A DNA stretch of 64,000 nt from Chiridota heheva (GCA_020152595.1 JAIGNY010002754.1:248001-312000); one strand, 5' to 3'; shown: positions 34,016 to 46,325, numbered from the stretch's first letter. Translations and numbers: made by a program. The notes: a model not told the origin generated them from the sequence alone.

Positions 34016-35924
34016 GCAGATCTAAAAAGAAACGTTTTTACAAGTTTCTTTAACTCATCTGTGTTTGGCACACTTGGCTTCATCAGATAATTATTCCACA
34101 ATGTAGCAGCTAATTATCAAATCGCCTGTTCCTACGTAGCAGTTTTTATGACAGGTTTTGTAACCTGATCGAAGAGATCGAGTTTGCTGGTATTTATGTA
34201 TTAAATCAGTGAGGTAAACTGGGGCTAAACCATTTAGTGACTTATATGTATATAAAAGGATCTACTAATTGGACCTGCAATGAATGGGCAACCAATGTAA
34301 GTCATGCAAGATAGGTGTAATGTGTTCATGTCTACAAGTACAACTTACAAGCTGTGCAGTGCAATTTTGGATGTGCTGAAGGCGGGCGGTGAGGTTATGA
34401 GACATACCATACAGTAGAGCATTGCAGTAATCCAATTTTGATGTCACAAGGGCATGCATTAAGGTCTTACAACCACCATCAGTAATACCTCCTAATTTTG
34501 CCAATATTTCTGATCTGCCAATAACAGGACTTACAGAATAGAGTCAATTTGATTTTCCATAGTAAGATTGTGATCAAGATGCACACCCAAATTCTTTACG
34601 TTGGGAACAGAACGTATGGTATGTAAGGTCCCATATTTAGACATAAGTCTTTAATAGCATTACCCTGATATTTTGGTGTAAATACAATGAATTCAGATTT
34701 GTCTTGATTAAGTTTTCAACAATTCACCTGCATCCAACTGACTATATCTGAAAGGCATGCTTGGAGCTTTGATGATACCTCCTCCCATGACTCCAGCTCA
34801 CCAAATACAATTGTGTATCATAAGCATTACAGTGATAGTTGATGTTATGGCACAGAATTATTTCTCCAACTAGATAAGTAAACATGCAATATATCAACGG
34901 ACCAAGTACATATCCCTGTGGCACCCCAAACTTTAACTGTCTCTCACTAGATGTAACGTCACCAATTTGCATGCACTGCACTCTATCCCTTATATAGGAC
35001 TTGAACGCCGGAAATGAGTTTGAAGCAATTTCAAAAGTATGATGAAGTCGATTAAATAAGATCTCATAATCAATAAGATCGAAGGCTGCTGACAGGTCTA
35101 ACATACAGTACAGTAACCATCATAGTGTGGGACCTCTTGTCAAGAGCTGTAGCAATGTTGTTATGTATTCTTAGTATTGCCAACTCTGTTGAATGGAACT
35201 GGCGACATGCAGACTGGAGATTATACAAAGCGTTGGCATTCAAATGTTGTTTAAGGCGTAATTCTACAACTTTTTCTACAAGTTTTGATATAAAAGGTAA
35301 GTTTGATATAGGTTGGTAATTCACCTCTTTATTTAGACTAGACTTTCTCAGTAGTGGTTTTACATTATAGCGCTTAAAGCAAAACGGCACCTTTGACTCA
35401 AAAAGTGATTGATTAATGATGGCAGTTATGATTGGCAGGAGTGCATCAACACATTGCTTCACTAGCAAAGTAGCTATTGGATACAAGCTGCATGACATTG
35501 TTGGGGAGCTTGTAATTAATTTCCATACCTCGTCCTCGGTGGTAGGAGAAAAAGATACTAGAGGACTGCCATCGAAAATACTATTGTTCGCCATTATGTC
35601 CAAACTGGACATAGCACCACATGTATCAAATTCCTCACGGATAGCTGTAACCTTGTTTATAAAGAAATCACCAAACTGATTAGCAAGACTTTCCATACAT
35701 GCAGGCGATGGCAAGGTCGCTCCACTTGGAACACCCTTCATATATGGTGCTTTCTTAAACATACTGCAGACGTTAAACATTGTAATATAACAGCTTTCCA
35801 TTATACAATTTCTACAAAGCAGCCTAACTTTTTCATTATATCCTATGTCCAAAATCCAGAATCGTTTGCAAGGGTGACCTCTGAGGGGCAAGGGTGACCT
35901 CTGAGGGGCAAGATGCCCCAACAC
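34016..35924 (-). pseudogene. L2-like LINE relic covering RT to C-terminus
   Basis: Minus-strand reading gives a pre-RT region, then VNYQPISNLPFISKLVEKVV and FHSTELAILRIHNNIATALD in a 284-codon open frame (35070-35924). A second frame has LDLSAAFDLIDYEILFNRL and FGVPQGYVLGPLIY. The catalytic box reads NAYDTQLYL where the family has YADDTQLYL, so an active-site Asp is lost. The end follows with SKLDYCNALLYGM, HEHITPILHDLHWLPI and a SLNGLAPVYL-like block to about 34016. The order and words are those of the CR1/L2 group. GGGCAAGGGTGACCTCTGAG is duplicated in tandem at its start (35865-35912). Dead copy, but nearly complete from RT onward. Confidence 0.87.
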
Positions 35925-35999
35925 AACTTACAAGCGGAAAAATTGCACTGCATGGTAAATCAAATTTCCATGAAACATAAATCAGCAAATTTACTTCAT

Positions 36000-36300
36000 T
36001 TTAGCTATTTTTAATTTTCAGGAAACTTTCTTTATATTTTGAGAAATGTTCTTCAATTATCTTCATTCTTGTGAAATATTCTTCAATTTTTGGGAAATGT
36101 TGCCTAATTTCACAAAAATATCCAATAACTTTACCAATTTGTTTGTTTGGTCTTATCCATTTTTTTAGTTTTATGTTAATATTTTCCCAATTTATCTCCC
36201 AACTGGACAGAAAACATGTAAACTGACAGGTGAAATCCTCTGAAAGGTGCAGCTTGCCCCTTCTTCCTCTGTTCTTGACAAGGCAGGAACATGATGGGAT
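36000..36300 (+). repeat. REP-C copy 2
   Basis: GAAATRTTCTTCAATTWT-like words repeat from 36030 to 36110. The tail CCCAATTTATCTCCCAACTG, then GACAGGTGAAATCCTCTGAA and GCTTGCCCC follows, matching copies 1 and 3. Frames over it are not considered genes. Confidence 0.75.
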
Positions 36301-36454
36301 GAACATGAAAGGACATCCATTCTAGATGATCTTTCACCTGTTCTAAGCACTTGGACTGATCTGTCAACATGGACAATAAGTGCAAGTAGGTGGGAATTCA
36401 ATGAAGGGACCTTGATAACATTATTTCTGAAGAAAGTGAGGCTTGCAAGACACA
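36301..36454. other. Short unique segment before the 34-bp array
   Basis: Unique sequence without supported features. Confidence 0.4.
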
Positions 36455-39205
36455 TCACCGCCTCTCTCAGTAAGCACCAAGGGTATCATCACCGCCTCTC
36501 TCAGTAAGCACCAAGGGTATCACCACTGCCTCTCTCAATAACCACCAAGGGTATCATCACCGCCTCTCTCAGTAACCACCAAAGGTATCACCACTGCCTC
36601 TCTCAATAACCATCAAGGGTATCATCACCGCCTCTCTCAGTAACCACCAAGGGTATCATCACCGCCTCTTTCAGTAACCACCAAGGGTATCACCACCGCC
36701 TCACTCAGTAAGCAACAAGGGTATCATCACCGCCTCTCTCAGTAACCACCAAGGGTATCATCACCGCCTCTCTCAGTAAGCACCAAGGGTATCATCACCG
36801 CCTCTCTCAATAACCACCAAGGGTATCATCACCGCCTCTCTCAGTAAGCTCCAAGGGTATCACCACTGCCTCTCTCAGTAACCACCAAGGGTATCATCAC
36901 CGCCTCTCTCAGTAAGCACCAAGGGTATCACCACCGCCTCTCTCAGTAACCACCAAGGGTATCACCACCGCCTCTCTCAGTAACCACCAAGGGTATCATC
37001 ACCGCCTCTCTCAGTAAGCACCAAGGGTATCATCACCGCCTCTCTCAGTAAGCACCAAGGGTATCACCACCGCCTCTCTCAGTAAGCACCAAGGGTATCA
37101 TCACCGCCTCTCTCAGTAAGCACCAAGGGTATCATCACCGCCTCTCTCAGTATAACCACCAAGGGTATCATCACCGCCTCTCTCAGTATAACCACCAAGG
37201 GTATCATCACCGCCTCTCTCAGTAAGCACCAAGGGTATCATCACCGCCTCTCTCAGTAAGCACCAAGGGTATCACCACCGCCTCTCTCAGTAAGCACCAA
37301 GGGTATCATCACCACCTCTCTCAGTAAGCACCAAGGGTATCATCACCGCCTCTCTCAGTATAACCACCAAGGGTATCATCACCGCCTCTCTCAGTATAAC
37401 CACCAAGGGTTTCATCACCGCCTCTCTCAGTATAACCACCAAGGGTATCATCACCGCCTCTTTCAGTAACCACCAAGGGTATCACCACCGCCTCTCTCAG
37501 TAAGCACCAAGGGTATCATCACCGCCTCTCTCAGTAAGCACCAAGGGTATCATCACCACCTCTCTTAGTATAACCACCAAGGGTATCATCACCGCCTCTC
37601 TCAGTAACCACCAAGGGTATCATCACCGCCTCTCTCAGTAAGCACCAAGGGTATTATTACCGCCTCTCTCAGTAACCACCAAGGGTATCACCACCGCCTC
37701 TCTCAGTAACCACCAAGGGTATCACTCAGTAAGCACCAAGGGTATCTCAGTAACCACCAAGGGTATCACCACCGCCTCTCTCAGTAAGCACCAGGGTACC
37801 GCCTCTCTCAGTAACCACCAAGGGTATCACCACCGCCTCTCTCAGTAACCACCAAGGGTATCATCACCGCCTCTCTCAGTAAGCACCAAGGGTATCACCA
37901 CTGCCTCTCTCAGTAACCACCAAGGGTATCATCACCGCCTCTCTCAGTAAGCACCAAGGGTATCACCACCGCCTCTCTCAGTAACCACCAAGGGTATCAT
38001 CACCGCCTCTCTCAGTAACCACCAAGGGTATCACCACCGCCTCTCTCAGTAAGCACCAAGGGTATCATCACCGCCTCTCTCAGTAAGCACCAAGGGTATC
38101 ATCACCGCCTCTCTCAGTAAGCACCAAGGGTATCATCACCGCCTCTCTCAGTATAACCACCAAGGGTATCATCACCGCCTCTCTCAGTAACCACCAAGGG
38201 TATCATCACCGCCTCTCTCAGTAACCACCAAGGGTATCACCACTGCCTCTCTCAGTAACCACCAAGGGTATCATCACCGCCTCTCTCAGTAAGCACCAAG
38301 GGTATCATCACCGCCTCTCTCAGTAAGCACCAAGGGTATCACCACTGCCTCTCTCAGTAACCACCAAGGGTATCATCACCGCCTCTCTCAGTAACCACCA
38401 AGGGTATCACCACTGCCTCTCTCAGTAACCATCAAGGGTATCATCACCGCCTCTCTCAATAACCATCAAGGGTATCATCACCGCCTCTCTCAGTAAGCAC
38501 CAAGGGTATCATCACCGCCTCTCTCAGTAACCACCAAGGGTATCATCACCGCCTCTCTCAGTAACCACCAAGGGTATCACCACTGCCTCTCTCAGTAACC
38601 ACCAAGGGTATCATCACCGCCTCTCTCAGTAACCACCAAGGGTATCATCACCGCCTCTCTCAGTAACCACCAAGGGTATCACCACCGCCTCTCTCAGTAA
38701 CCACCAAGGGTATCATCACCGCCTCTCTCTCAGTAACCACCAAGGGTATCACCACCGCCTCACTCAGTAAGCAACAAGGGTATCATCATCAGTAAGCACC
38801 AGGGTATCATCACCGCTCTCTCAGTAAGCACCAGGGTATCATCACCGCCTCTCTCAGTAAGCACCAGGGGTATCATCACCGCCTCTCTCAGTAAGCACCA
38901 AGGGTATCATCACCGCCTCTCTTAGTATAACCACCAAGGGTATCATCACCGCCTCTCTCAATAGCCACCAAGGGTATCATCACCGCCTCTCTCAGTAACC
39001 ACCAAGGGTATCATCACCGCCTCTCTCAGTAAGCACCAAGGGTATCATCAAGCACCAAGGGTATCATCACCGCCTCTCTCAGTAAGCACCAAGGGTATCA
39101 TCACCGCCTCTCTCAGTATAACCACCAAGGGTATCATCACCGCCTCTCTCAGTATAACCACCAAGGGTATCATCACCGCCTCTCTCAGTAACCACCAAGG
39201 GTAGC
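36455..39205. repeat. 34-bp minisatellite, about 80 copies
   Basis: The unit is GGTATCATCACCGCCTCTCT followed by CAGTAAGCACCAAG. Variation is concentrated in two places: ATCATCACC against ATCACCACC or ATCACCACT, and AAGCACC against AACCACC or ATAACCACC (36-bp form). Truncated units occur around 37720-37800 and 38785-38880. At 2.75 kb it is the largest array in the window. It is not coding. Confidence 0.96.
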
Positions 39206-39628
39206 TTTCCATAGAAGGGGGTACATGCACTTGTTCCCAAAAAGATTGCTATTCATTGTTCTTTCTTGCATCAAATCATATGTACAATTCACTTCTTGCC
39301 CCAAATGTTTTGGTGGAAACTTCACCACTACCAAAGTCAAATGGGTAGGGCCCTGGAAAGGGGAGGAGGGGGGGAGGAACTTCCCCTGAAATGAATTTAA
39401 ATACATAATATAAACCTTAAACAATTCATTATGCTGCTTGACCAACTTCCTTTTGTGGATAAGATAGCAGAGTGCACTTCTTGGATTTTCGTTTCTTATG
39501 CATTTTTTTCTCAAACTGAATTTAAGATTTTCATCTCTCTGATATAAAAATATATATTGAATTTCATCAGTCTTGTTTTCAAAAAGTACTTCAAGCAGCT
39601 TCATGCCAGTTGGTTGCATTCTTTGCAT
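39185..39628 (-). CDS. Unrecognised open frame, 147 codons
   Basis: The minus-strand frame opens at ATG 39628 and runs into the array edge. Its first 70 residues are rich in charged residues and Leu (MKLLEVLFENKTDEIQYIFL, then NPRSALCYLIHKRKLVKQH) and look protein-like. The second half is Pro- and Gly-rich and less convincing; ATTTCAG and an AAG/GTTTAT junction near residue 70 could mark an exon end. There is no match I can name. It is the longest non-repeat frame not explained by a transposon, but could still be chance. Confidence 0.25.
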   Translation of the reverse strand: MQRMQPTGMKLLEVLFENKTDEIQYIFLYQRDENLKFSLRKKCIRNENPRSALCYLIHKRKLVKQHNELFKVYIMYLNSFQGKFLPPSSPFQGPTHLTLVVVKFPPKHLGQEVNCTYDLMQERTMNSNLFGNKCMYPLLWKATLGGY

Positions 39629-39919
39629 GAAATATAGTCAATATTTGATGATTGAACAGAACATTTCAATTTAGGTTACGACGACATTCAAATGTAAAAA
39701 AAAACATGATCTAATAATAATTGAAAAAACTTGGCTCAGTGGTATGAGTCTGCTTTCCAGCATTATGACAAGTTAAGAGTCATTGATTGATTAATCTAAC
39801 ATTAGAAGCAATTAAGTGGGAATCCAACCAGGACTTATTTAAAGGAGACATCTCATTTAAAGGAGACATTTAAGTCTTGCCTTTTGGTTCCGATGCGATA
39901 GCATTAGGAACCTATCATC

Positions 39920-40835
39920 ATGGCGTGTGTGTGTGTGTATGTATGTGTGTGTTTGTGATGGCAGCTCGTAAATGCGATATCTCAAGAACGGTTCATTGTG
40001 TAAAAATGTTAAAATTCATTAGTATGCAAGTGGGCAGGGCTTAATATGATTTTGCTAAAAAGAGCTTGTAAGCACGGTATCTCAAGAATGGTAACTGAAT
40101 TGATGTCATATGTGGTGATGTCATGTATATTAATGAGTAGGCGAAGCTTAATGTAAAAATCTTGAAATGCTTAGTTTTAACAATCACATGTCTCTTTTGT
40201 TTATAATGATGTTAGGTAGTGTGTACATGTTCTTGGTATAAATGACTTTTATAATGTACATTGTGGGCGGGGCTTAATATAATTTTGTAAACAAAAAGCT
40301 TGTTAAACATGATATCTCAAGAAGCATGAAATGCAGATTCATGTCATGCGTGGTACACATAGATGCACCTTATTGTTTGTAGTGGTGATACCATGCATAT
40401 TAAAAAGTGGGCAGATCCTAAAGTGAAAAGTTTGAAAAAGTGATAAGTGAGTAACTTGTATTGTATGTCTGTTTTACATCATATTGGGCATGATGCTATT
40501 GTTGGTTATTGTGTACATGCTTATGTTATCAACAGATATCATTGATATGCATGGTGGGCGTGATTTGCTAAATGATATAAACACCATATCTCATGAACGG
40601 TATATTGGATTTATGCCATATGTGGTACACAGATGGGTTATGGTCTGTACATATATTCTATATTGTAGTAGTGATGTCACGAATATTAATGAGTAGGTGG
40701 GGCTTATTGACCAATTCTTGCAATAGCTTAAATGAGCAACTGGTTTTGCATCATACTTGCTATGATGTTAGTTATTGTGCAAATGCTAATGTTGTCAACC
40801 TGTTTATTGATCTGCATGGTGGGTATGGCTTATGA
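39920..40835. repeat. Diverged long tandem duplication with (TG)n start
   Basis: After a short (GT)n at about 39925-39952, the phrase ATATCTCAAGAACGG recurs at about 39980, 40076, 40312 and 40585. It is followed in most copies by a GTGGGCGGGGCTTAAT-like word and a GTGATGTCA-type word. Spacing is uneven (about 97, 235 and 275 bp), so this is an old, much diverged tandem family. The open frames at 40484-40835 are not considered genes. Confidence 0.6.
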
Positions 40836-40839
40836 ATGA

Positions 40840-41680
40840 TTATTATGATACAAATTTCATTATATGCAATGACATGGCAGTTGATACAAAACTTACAATC
40901 AGTTAATGAAAAAAGCATTGGTTCTGGTTCTTCATTTAACATGATAGAAATATTGAAATAGCAGTCATCTCAAGAAATTTCACGTAGTACAACACAATTA
41001 GGATATATTTCCAAATATGTTAAAACATTAATTCTGTCAATATTTACATAGTAGAGGTCATTTTGTTCATACGCCCTCTAAAAATGATATCATACACCTA
41101 TATTAGAATTTTAATGTATTTTTTAAAACTATTTCAAATTTTATAACTAAAAAATAATTTTTCCTCTGCATGGGTCTGTGACTTTTTATTTATATATGAT
41201 ATTAATGATTTGGCAAGAAAATTTCAAGAATTTTTTTTAGAGAAATACAATGTGTGCTTGCGCATAGGAAATTTATGTCATCATTGGCATGATTTCAACA
41301 CAAAATCATAGAGAAAGTAGTAATGTCCATGTTACACCTTAAACTTGGATAACTTGAGAATGGAATAAGATTGTATGATGGGGCTTTTGGTAGTTGGTTT
41401 ATTTTTCAATTTTCTATCATATATCACTAGAATATGTCTCCTTTTATTAATTTTGTTTAAGCGTTAGGGAAAGTGCTACCGGAATTCCTCTAAAAGGTCA
41501 TTTAAGAGGAAATCAGTTACCCTTTTTTTTTTGGGATTATTATGTGGAAAGTAAACTTTGTAACTTTTAAGGGTCTAAACTGATCAAACCTCAGCCCATG
41601 TGGAGGACATTTTAGGGAATTTCATCAGTTCATTGTTGGGTAAATTGATGGCAAAAATGACACAATGACAGAATTCCTAC
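40840..41680. other. No gene recognised
   Basis: Very AT-rich sequence. The last bases (ACAGAATTCCTACAG) form a splice acceptor-like string in front of the exon candidate at 41683. Confidence 0.5.
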
Positions 41681-41682
41681 AG

Positions 41683-41740
41683 CAGAAGCGGTGCCACCAT
41701 GATGAGAGGAGTACTAGCCCGGGAGAGACGGGCCCTCCAT
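41683..41740 (+). other. Possible short exon with start codon in strong context
   Basis: The 58 bases between GAATTCCTACAG and GTAAGAAAAT are much richer in GC than the surroundings. They include GCCACCATGATGAGAGG, an optimal initiation context, giving MMRGVLARERRALH up to the donor. A second frame is also open (QKRCHHDERSTSPGETGPP). It could be a first coding exon or an internal exon. No family is recognised. Confidence 0.3.
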
Positions 41741-42479
41741 GTAAGAAAATAATGACACAAGTATTGTATAAAAGTACCCCTTAAAAGTAATTTTTCCCTC
41801 CCAATCATAGCTAATGAGCCTTATTTAGGGCCTACTTTTCATTTTGTTCGTCAGACCCCCAAATATGCAGGTAAGCACACCAGTAGGCCTATATACCTAT
41901 GTAAAAAAAGGCTTGTAATGAGATGATACCAGTGGGGATATATTCTACGGGAACCCTTAACTTAACATGTGAGCGTACGGCAGTTATAAGGCGTATACCT
42001 GAAAGGGCGATTCCCCATCCCCTACACTCCAAATGAAATGTTTAAAAAATGATTGGGTTTAAATATTGCTAATGACAGTGGCCAATCTTTAATTTGAAAA
42101 TTTTAGATTAAGATCCCATTGTATCAGGAAATTTACGACCGAAATTTGAAATAATTGGAAACTTTTAGAACAATATGCAGTAAAATCAGGGCATTAATTG
42201 GACCAAAGCTAGGGAGAATTTGATATCGATTTCAAATAATCATAATTTCTTGAAGAAAATGTTTGTGAATTTCTTTTATTCTCATTTACAATATGGGGCA
42301 TACATTTTGTTTGGGGCCAGAATTATATTTAGGGGGCCAGAATTTCATTTGGGTCCCCTGCGGATATGCCTGCTTGCAGCATGGAAATTGGGGATAAGCA
42401 CCGGCCCTATGAGCCTAAATGATGTGGAGAGAAAGTGTGCCAATTGGACAAATTTTTGATTAGTTGACAGGTCACAAGG
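41741..42479. other. No gene recognised
   Basis: AT-rich unique DNA. A TAGGCCTA word lies near 41884. The piece at 42290-42400 (GGGGCCAGAATT repeated) is a small imperfect duplication. Confidence 0.5.
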
Positions 42480-43303
42480 AGTTGTTATTATTGCATTGAA
42501 GAAGGTTACAATTCTGTTTTGGGTCCGCTTCTTTTCTTATTCTTCATTAATGATATTGATGTTTACCTTGGCTCCAGGATTTGTAAATTTACTTATGACA
42601 ATAACCTGTACAGGATTGTTGATTATGCTAGGGAATCTTTACTTTTGCAAACTGATCTGGATAAGTTAGTTTCTTGGTCCCAAACATGGCAGATGTCATT
42701 CAATGTTGGTTGATAAATGCAAAGTTATTCATTTTGGTCAGAACAATTTGGCTTTTCAATACTGCACGAATGATTCAAATCTTGGTTGTGTTGATCAAGA
42801 AAGGGATCTAGGCGTTGTCAATACTAGCAATCTGAAGCCTTCTAACGAATGTGCTTTAGCAGCTGCAAGGGCAAATAGGATGCTTGGTTTGATTAGAAGA
42901 AATTTTTGTTTTCTTGGTGAGGAGGTTGTTCTTAATTTGTATAAGCAGTTAGTCAGGCCTCACCTTGAATATGCTATTCAGGCTTGAGTCCCTTTTAAGA
43001 TAAGCACATTTTAGGGAAGGTTCAGTGAAGAGCCACTAGACTTATTCCCAAAGTAAGAAACCTCTCTTATGAATCTAGGTTGCAAATTCTTTGGACCATG
43101 CTTGAGTTGAGAAGAGTATGTGGCGATATGATTCAGGTTTTTAAATTCCTACCTGGTAGTGACGCTTTGACTTTCTGTTATTTCTTGCATGTTTCAGCTA
43201 TTACTTATGTAACACGTGGTAACAGTTTGAAGTTGACCAAAGACTTCTCACAGATAGATATTAGGCGTTTTAGCTTTTCACAAAGAGTTGTAAATGAGTG
43301 AGA
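42480..43303 (+). pseudogene. CR1-like LINE relic, RT core to C-terminus
   Basis: Frames give LGPLLFLFFINDIDVYL, a damaged catalytic box (KFTYDNNLY where KFADDTKLY is usual), then LVSWSQTWQMSFNV, KCKVIHFGQNN, ERDLGVVNTSNLK, ALAAARANRMLGLIRRNF and LYKQLVRPHLEYAIQAW. A later frame has LELRRVCGDMIQVFKFL. This is the usual order for CR1-type ORF2. Shifts lie near 42710 and 42990 and stops are frequent. The endonuclease and the first half of RT are absent. It is a 5'-truncated dead copy. Confidence 0.85.
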
Positions 43304-43744
43304 TGGTTTACTGTAGTTAGTTCCAATTTTGTTCACAATTTTAAAGTCAACATTGATAAGTTCTTTACTGAATAACGGATTTTTTTTTTTTTTTTTGTGG
43401 ACGTGGTGGTGTTAGTTTGGGCTTTTTATGGGGTGATTAACCCTTCTTAGCCCACCATCTTGTTATGTTATAATAGTTTGGATGTATTTACTTAGCTTTG
43501 TTTATTTCATGTGAGATTTTTCAAGTATGCGATAGACCTGCCTATTTGTTTTGAGGTGCTTTATTCTGAGTCTTTCTTTATTTGGCAGAAATATATATAT
43601 ATTTTTTTAAACCTTTGTTTGTAATTTAGGTATTTCAAAATATGTCATGGAACTAATATAGGGCCTACATGTATTTTGACTATATGCAGGGATACAGCCA
43701 AGTATAAAAGCAATAAAATGATACATTGAAAGTAGTGTCGATAG
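43304..43744. other. Likely LINE 3' flank, no gene
   Basis: AT-rich sequence with a T run of about 19 at 43380-43397. No motif. Confidence 0.45.
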
Positions 43745-44215
43745 ACTTATCAGATGATTTAATGATTTTCGTGAATTTCCTTAACAATTTCAGAAAAACT
43801 TTTTCAATTTTCGTCAAATTTTCTTCAATTTTCGGGAAAAGTTCCTTCATTTTATATGATTTGGGAGAAATTTTCTTCAATTTTTGTGAAATTTCCTTCA
43901 TTTTCTTCCAGTTTTGGGAAATGTTCATCATTTTTCTGGAATTTCCATCATTTTCTGGAAATTTTCTTCATTTTTGGGAAATTTCTTTGAATTTCTAGAA
44001 AATGTTGCTAAATATTTTTGATTACTAAATCAAATTGTTCTTATTTTACCTAATTTTTCTTTAGTTTGACCTAATTTTTCAATCTGATGTTAAGAATTTC
44101 CCAATTTTACCTCCCAAGCGGGAGGAAAGTATTCAGTCAGGAAGGTGAAATCTTCTCAGGAGGCAAATTGCCCCATACCCTGCTTCTTATGCCTCTGGTT
44201 GCATTCCAAAATCAC
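43745..44215 (+). repeat. REP-C copy 3
   Basis: TTTTCTTCAATTTTYGGGAA-like words repeat irregularly from 43790 to 44010. A tail follows: CCCAATTTTACCTCCCAAGC, GTCAGGAAGGTGAAATCTTC and TTGCCCC. This is the clearest copy of the family. The open frames over it on both strands reflect the Phe/Lys-rich repeat. Confidence 0.8.
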
Positions 44216-44949
44216 ATGCCCCTCCTCACAAAAAAAAAAAAATCTCCAGGTCTGGCTAACTTATATAAGAAGAAATTAAATTTGACCTGACAGACCCGTG
44301 TTAGATTTTACTTGTAAATATGAGATTTTACCTATGTGAATGACTTGCTAGATACAATATTTGAAAAGTACCTGAATTATAAGCATTTTCATGTACTAGT
44401 ATAATTTTCAAAAGAATAAAACTTGCTCTTTTCTGACGCAAGTAATCGTGACACAGATTCAAATTGAAAAAAGACAACTTCCTTTTAAAGTCTATCCCAC
44501 AGCAAAGTATAAGGTATTGCAAAATTTTCGAAAATTTGTGTCTGGCAAAACTACAGAAATTTTACAGAAGAGAATAAGCAACTTTTTCGCGAGGCTGGGG
44601 ACTGGCTGGCTAAGGTCTTGTCATGTATTGACTTAGCACCACAATCAGACCTTTTGCCATATCATTAAGATTTATTGATCTCTGACAAGAGAGTAACTAC
44701 TACCATTTATGAATTATTTTAAAATTATGCTGACTCTTTCTTAATGACACAAATTTTTCACAATCTTTTCATCTTTTAACTAGTACTGTCACATTATGGC
44801 TGTATTACGTATCGATTATCGTGGAGAAAAATATTGCGATACATTGGTATATCACGATATTTTTTAAGAAAATTGACTCTCGACACCAGTTGTAAATATC
44901 ACTACTTCTTTTATGTATACATGAGAGCATGAACACAAGAAAAAATGAT
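44216..44949. other. No gene recognised
   Basis: AT-rich DNA. ATCGATTATCGTGGAGAAAA and ATATCACGATATTTTTT at 44812-44870 have partial inverse counterparts near 45297-45370, so the REP-D copy may sit inside a larger inverted structure. Confidence 0.4.
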
Positions 44950-45282
44950 TTCCATCTAGCAGACAACATAATCACATGACTATTACGTTCTAGATTTTAT
45001 CACACATCGCATGCACATGTTTGGTAATCTAGCCATGAATCATCCAAGTGAGAGGCATTTTCTGGGAAAAAATTTCGTTCTTTTTGCAAACTTACATCGG
45101 AGCATGCCAGTGGGGTAATGGAGAACAATTCTTAATTAGTTTTTTTTTTTTTTTCACAATATTTTTGCTTGTTTTTAAAGGTGATTCAGAACCGATCATG
45201 GCCTAAACTTGACTTTTCAATTTACTACCTAACATTAGTACCGTAATGTATGAAGTACCCTAGCCTATGCGCACACATTTCT
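44950..45282 (+). repeat. REP-D copy 2
   Basis: The blocks CTAGCAGACAACATAATCAC, GATTTTATCAC, GTGAGAGGCA and GATCATGGCCTAAACTT are in the same order as in 25905-26215. A T run of 16 interrupts it at about 45140. Confidence 0.65.
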
Positions 45283-45634
45283 TAGTTCTTAGTTTTTGGT
45301 ATCGTGATATGTGTTAAGAGGCATATTTCTTGTTGTAGGAAAAGAAATCACAATATTGTGATAATCGACATATCATGACTAACGAATACTTGCTTATAAA
45401 GGAACAACACATCAATTTTGTACATAAACTTGTTTTCCTCGCTCTACTACTCCCAACACACAGATCTCAGTCTGGGGTGAGGAAGATCCATTTTGAAATA
45501 CATTGTATGATGCAACGTAATTGGTTAGTTAATTGCGATCACGTGGTATTGTTTATATCGATATCGTGCATTCGTATCCGAGTACTGTAGGCCTACTATA
45601 AAGATGTGCACAAAATGGTAGGAGATATATGACA
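45283..45634. other. No gene recognised
   Basis: AT-rich sequence with a TAGGCCTA word near 45588. No supported coding region; the frame at 45375-45590 has no recognised motif. Confidence 0.5.
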
Positions 45635-46018
45635 AGAAGCAATATCTTTCCTAGGAGAAATTGTCAGTCAAGCATTCACAGTTAATGCACATTATTACCT
45701 CAGGCATAATTGATACACAGCTATTTTTATACAAGTTGGAAAACAAATTTCTCCCACTAAGACACCTAACATGGATGATTAATTTCAATCACAAAAGTGC
45801 CTTGATTATTCAGCAATGGCTTTCTGTAATCTTGCACACACACAAATAACCTTGGGCTACTTGGCTGTGGTGTGCATGGGAATGGCAGATAATCACTCTT
45901 TGTTTTGAGTGGAAACACAATACATTGAACAGGAAGTCGGGTTGGTAATTGTCATACCCGAGTTTCCAGGATAAACTCAGGTGTCGGGTGCTGGTAGGCT
46001 TAAAGAGAAACTTTCGGC
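45635..46018 (+). repeat. REP-A copy 3
   Basis: The copy begins AGAAGCAATATCTTTCCTAG and ends GAAACTTTCGGC. ATGACA lies directly outside both ends (45629-45634 and 46019-46024), a good six-base target duplication. The internal frame seen in copies 1 and 2 is present at the start (MHIITSGI) but soon shifts. Confidence 0.85.
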
Positions 46019-46262
46019 ATGACAATAAAGTCACATTTTATTCACTTCGAACATGTCATTTTCAAAAGAAATAACAAAGAAATATACACTTCAGATATCA
46101 TAGATATAATGTATAAGATTTCCAGTTTGTAATGGATGATATTAAGTGACAAAAATGTGCACTATGATGAACATATCTGCAGTGTGATTTGGTGACTGCA
46201 TGATTTGGTCACTGTGTGATTTGGTCACTGCGTGATTTGGGCATGGAAGTGTGGGGACTGAC

Positions 46263-46325
46263 CTTATATTCCACCGGTTTGGATGACGTGGTGTGGCCCA
46301 GTAACCTGCTGTCACCCTGGGGGTC
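46263..46325 (-). other. Possible 63-nt exon
   Basis: On the minus strand, CTTTATGTTTTCATCTACAG precedes 63 bases followed by GTCAGTCC. The segment is exactly 21 codons, is GC-rich compared with its flanks, and its phase-0 frame reads DPQGDSRLLGHT then SSKPVEYK. One other frame is also open. The composition would suit a hydrophilic tail or linker. No family is named. Confidence 0.35.

Noticed and set aside
36455..39205. CRISPR-like array or operator cluster (TATCACCGCC words)
   Set aside because: The units are contiguous without unique spacers, and the resemblance to a phage operator is a short chance match in an animal genome.
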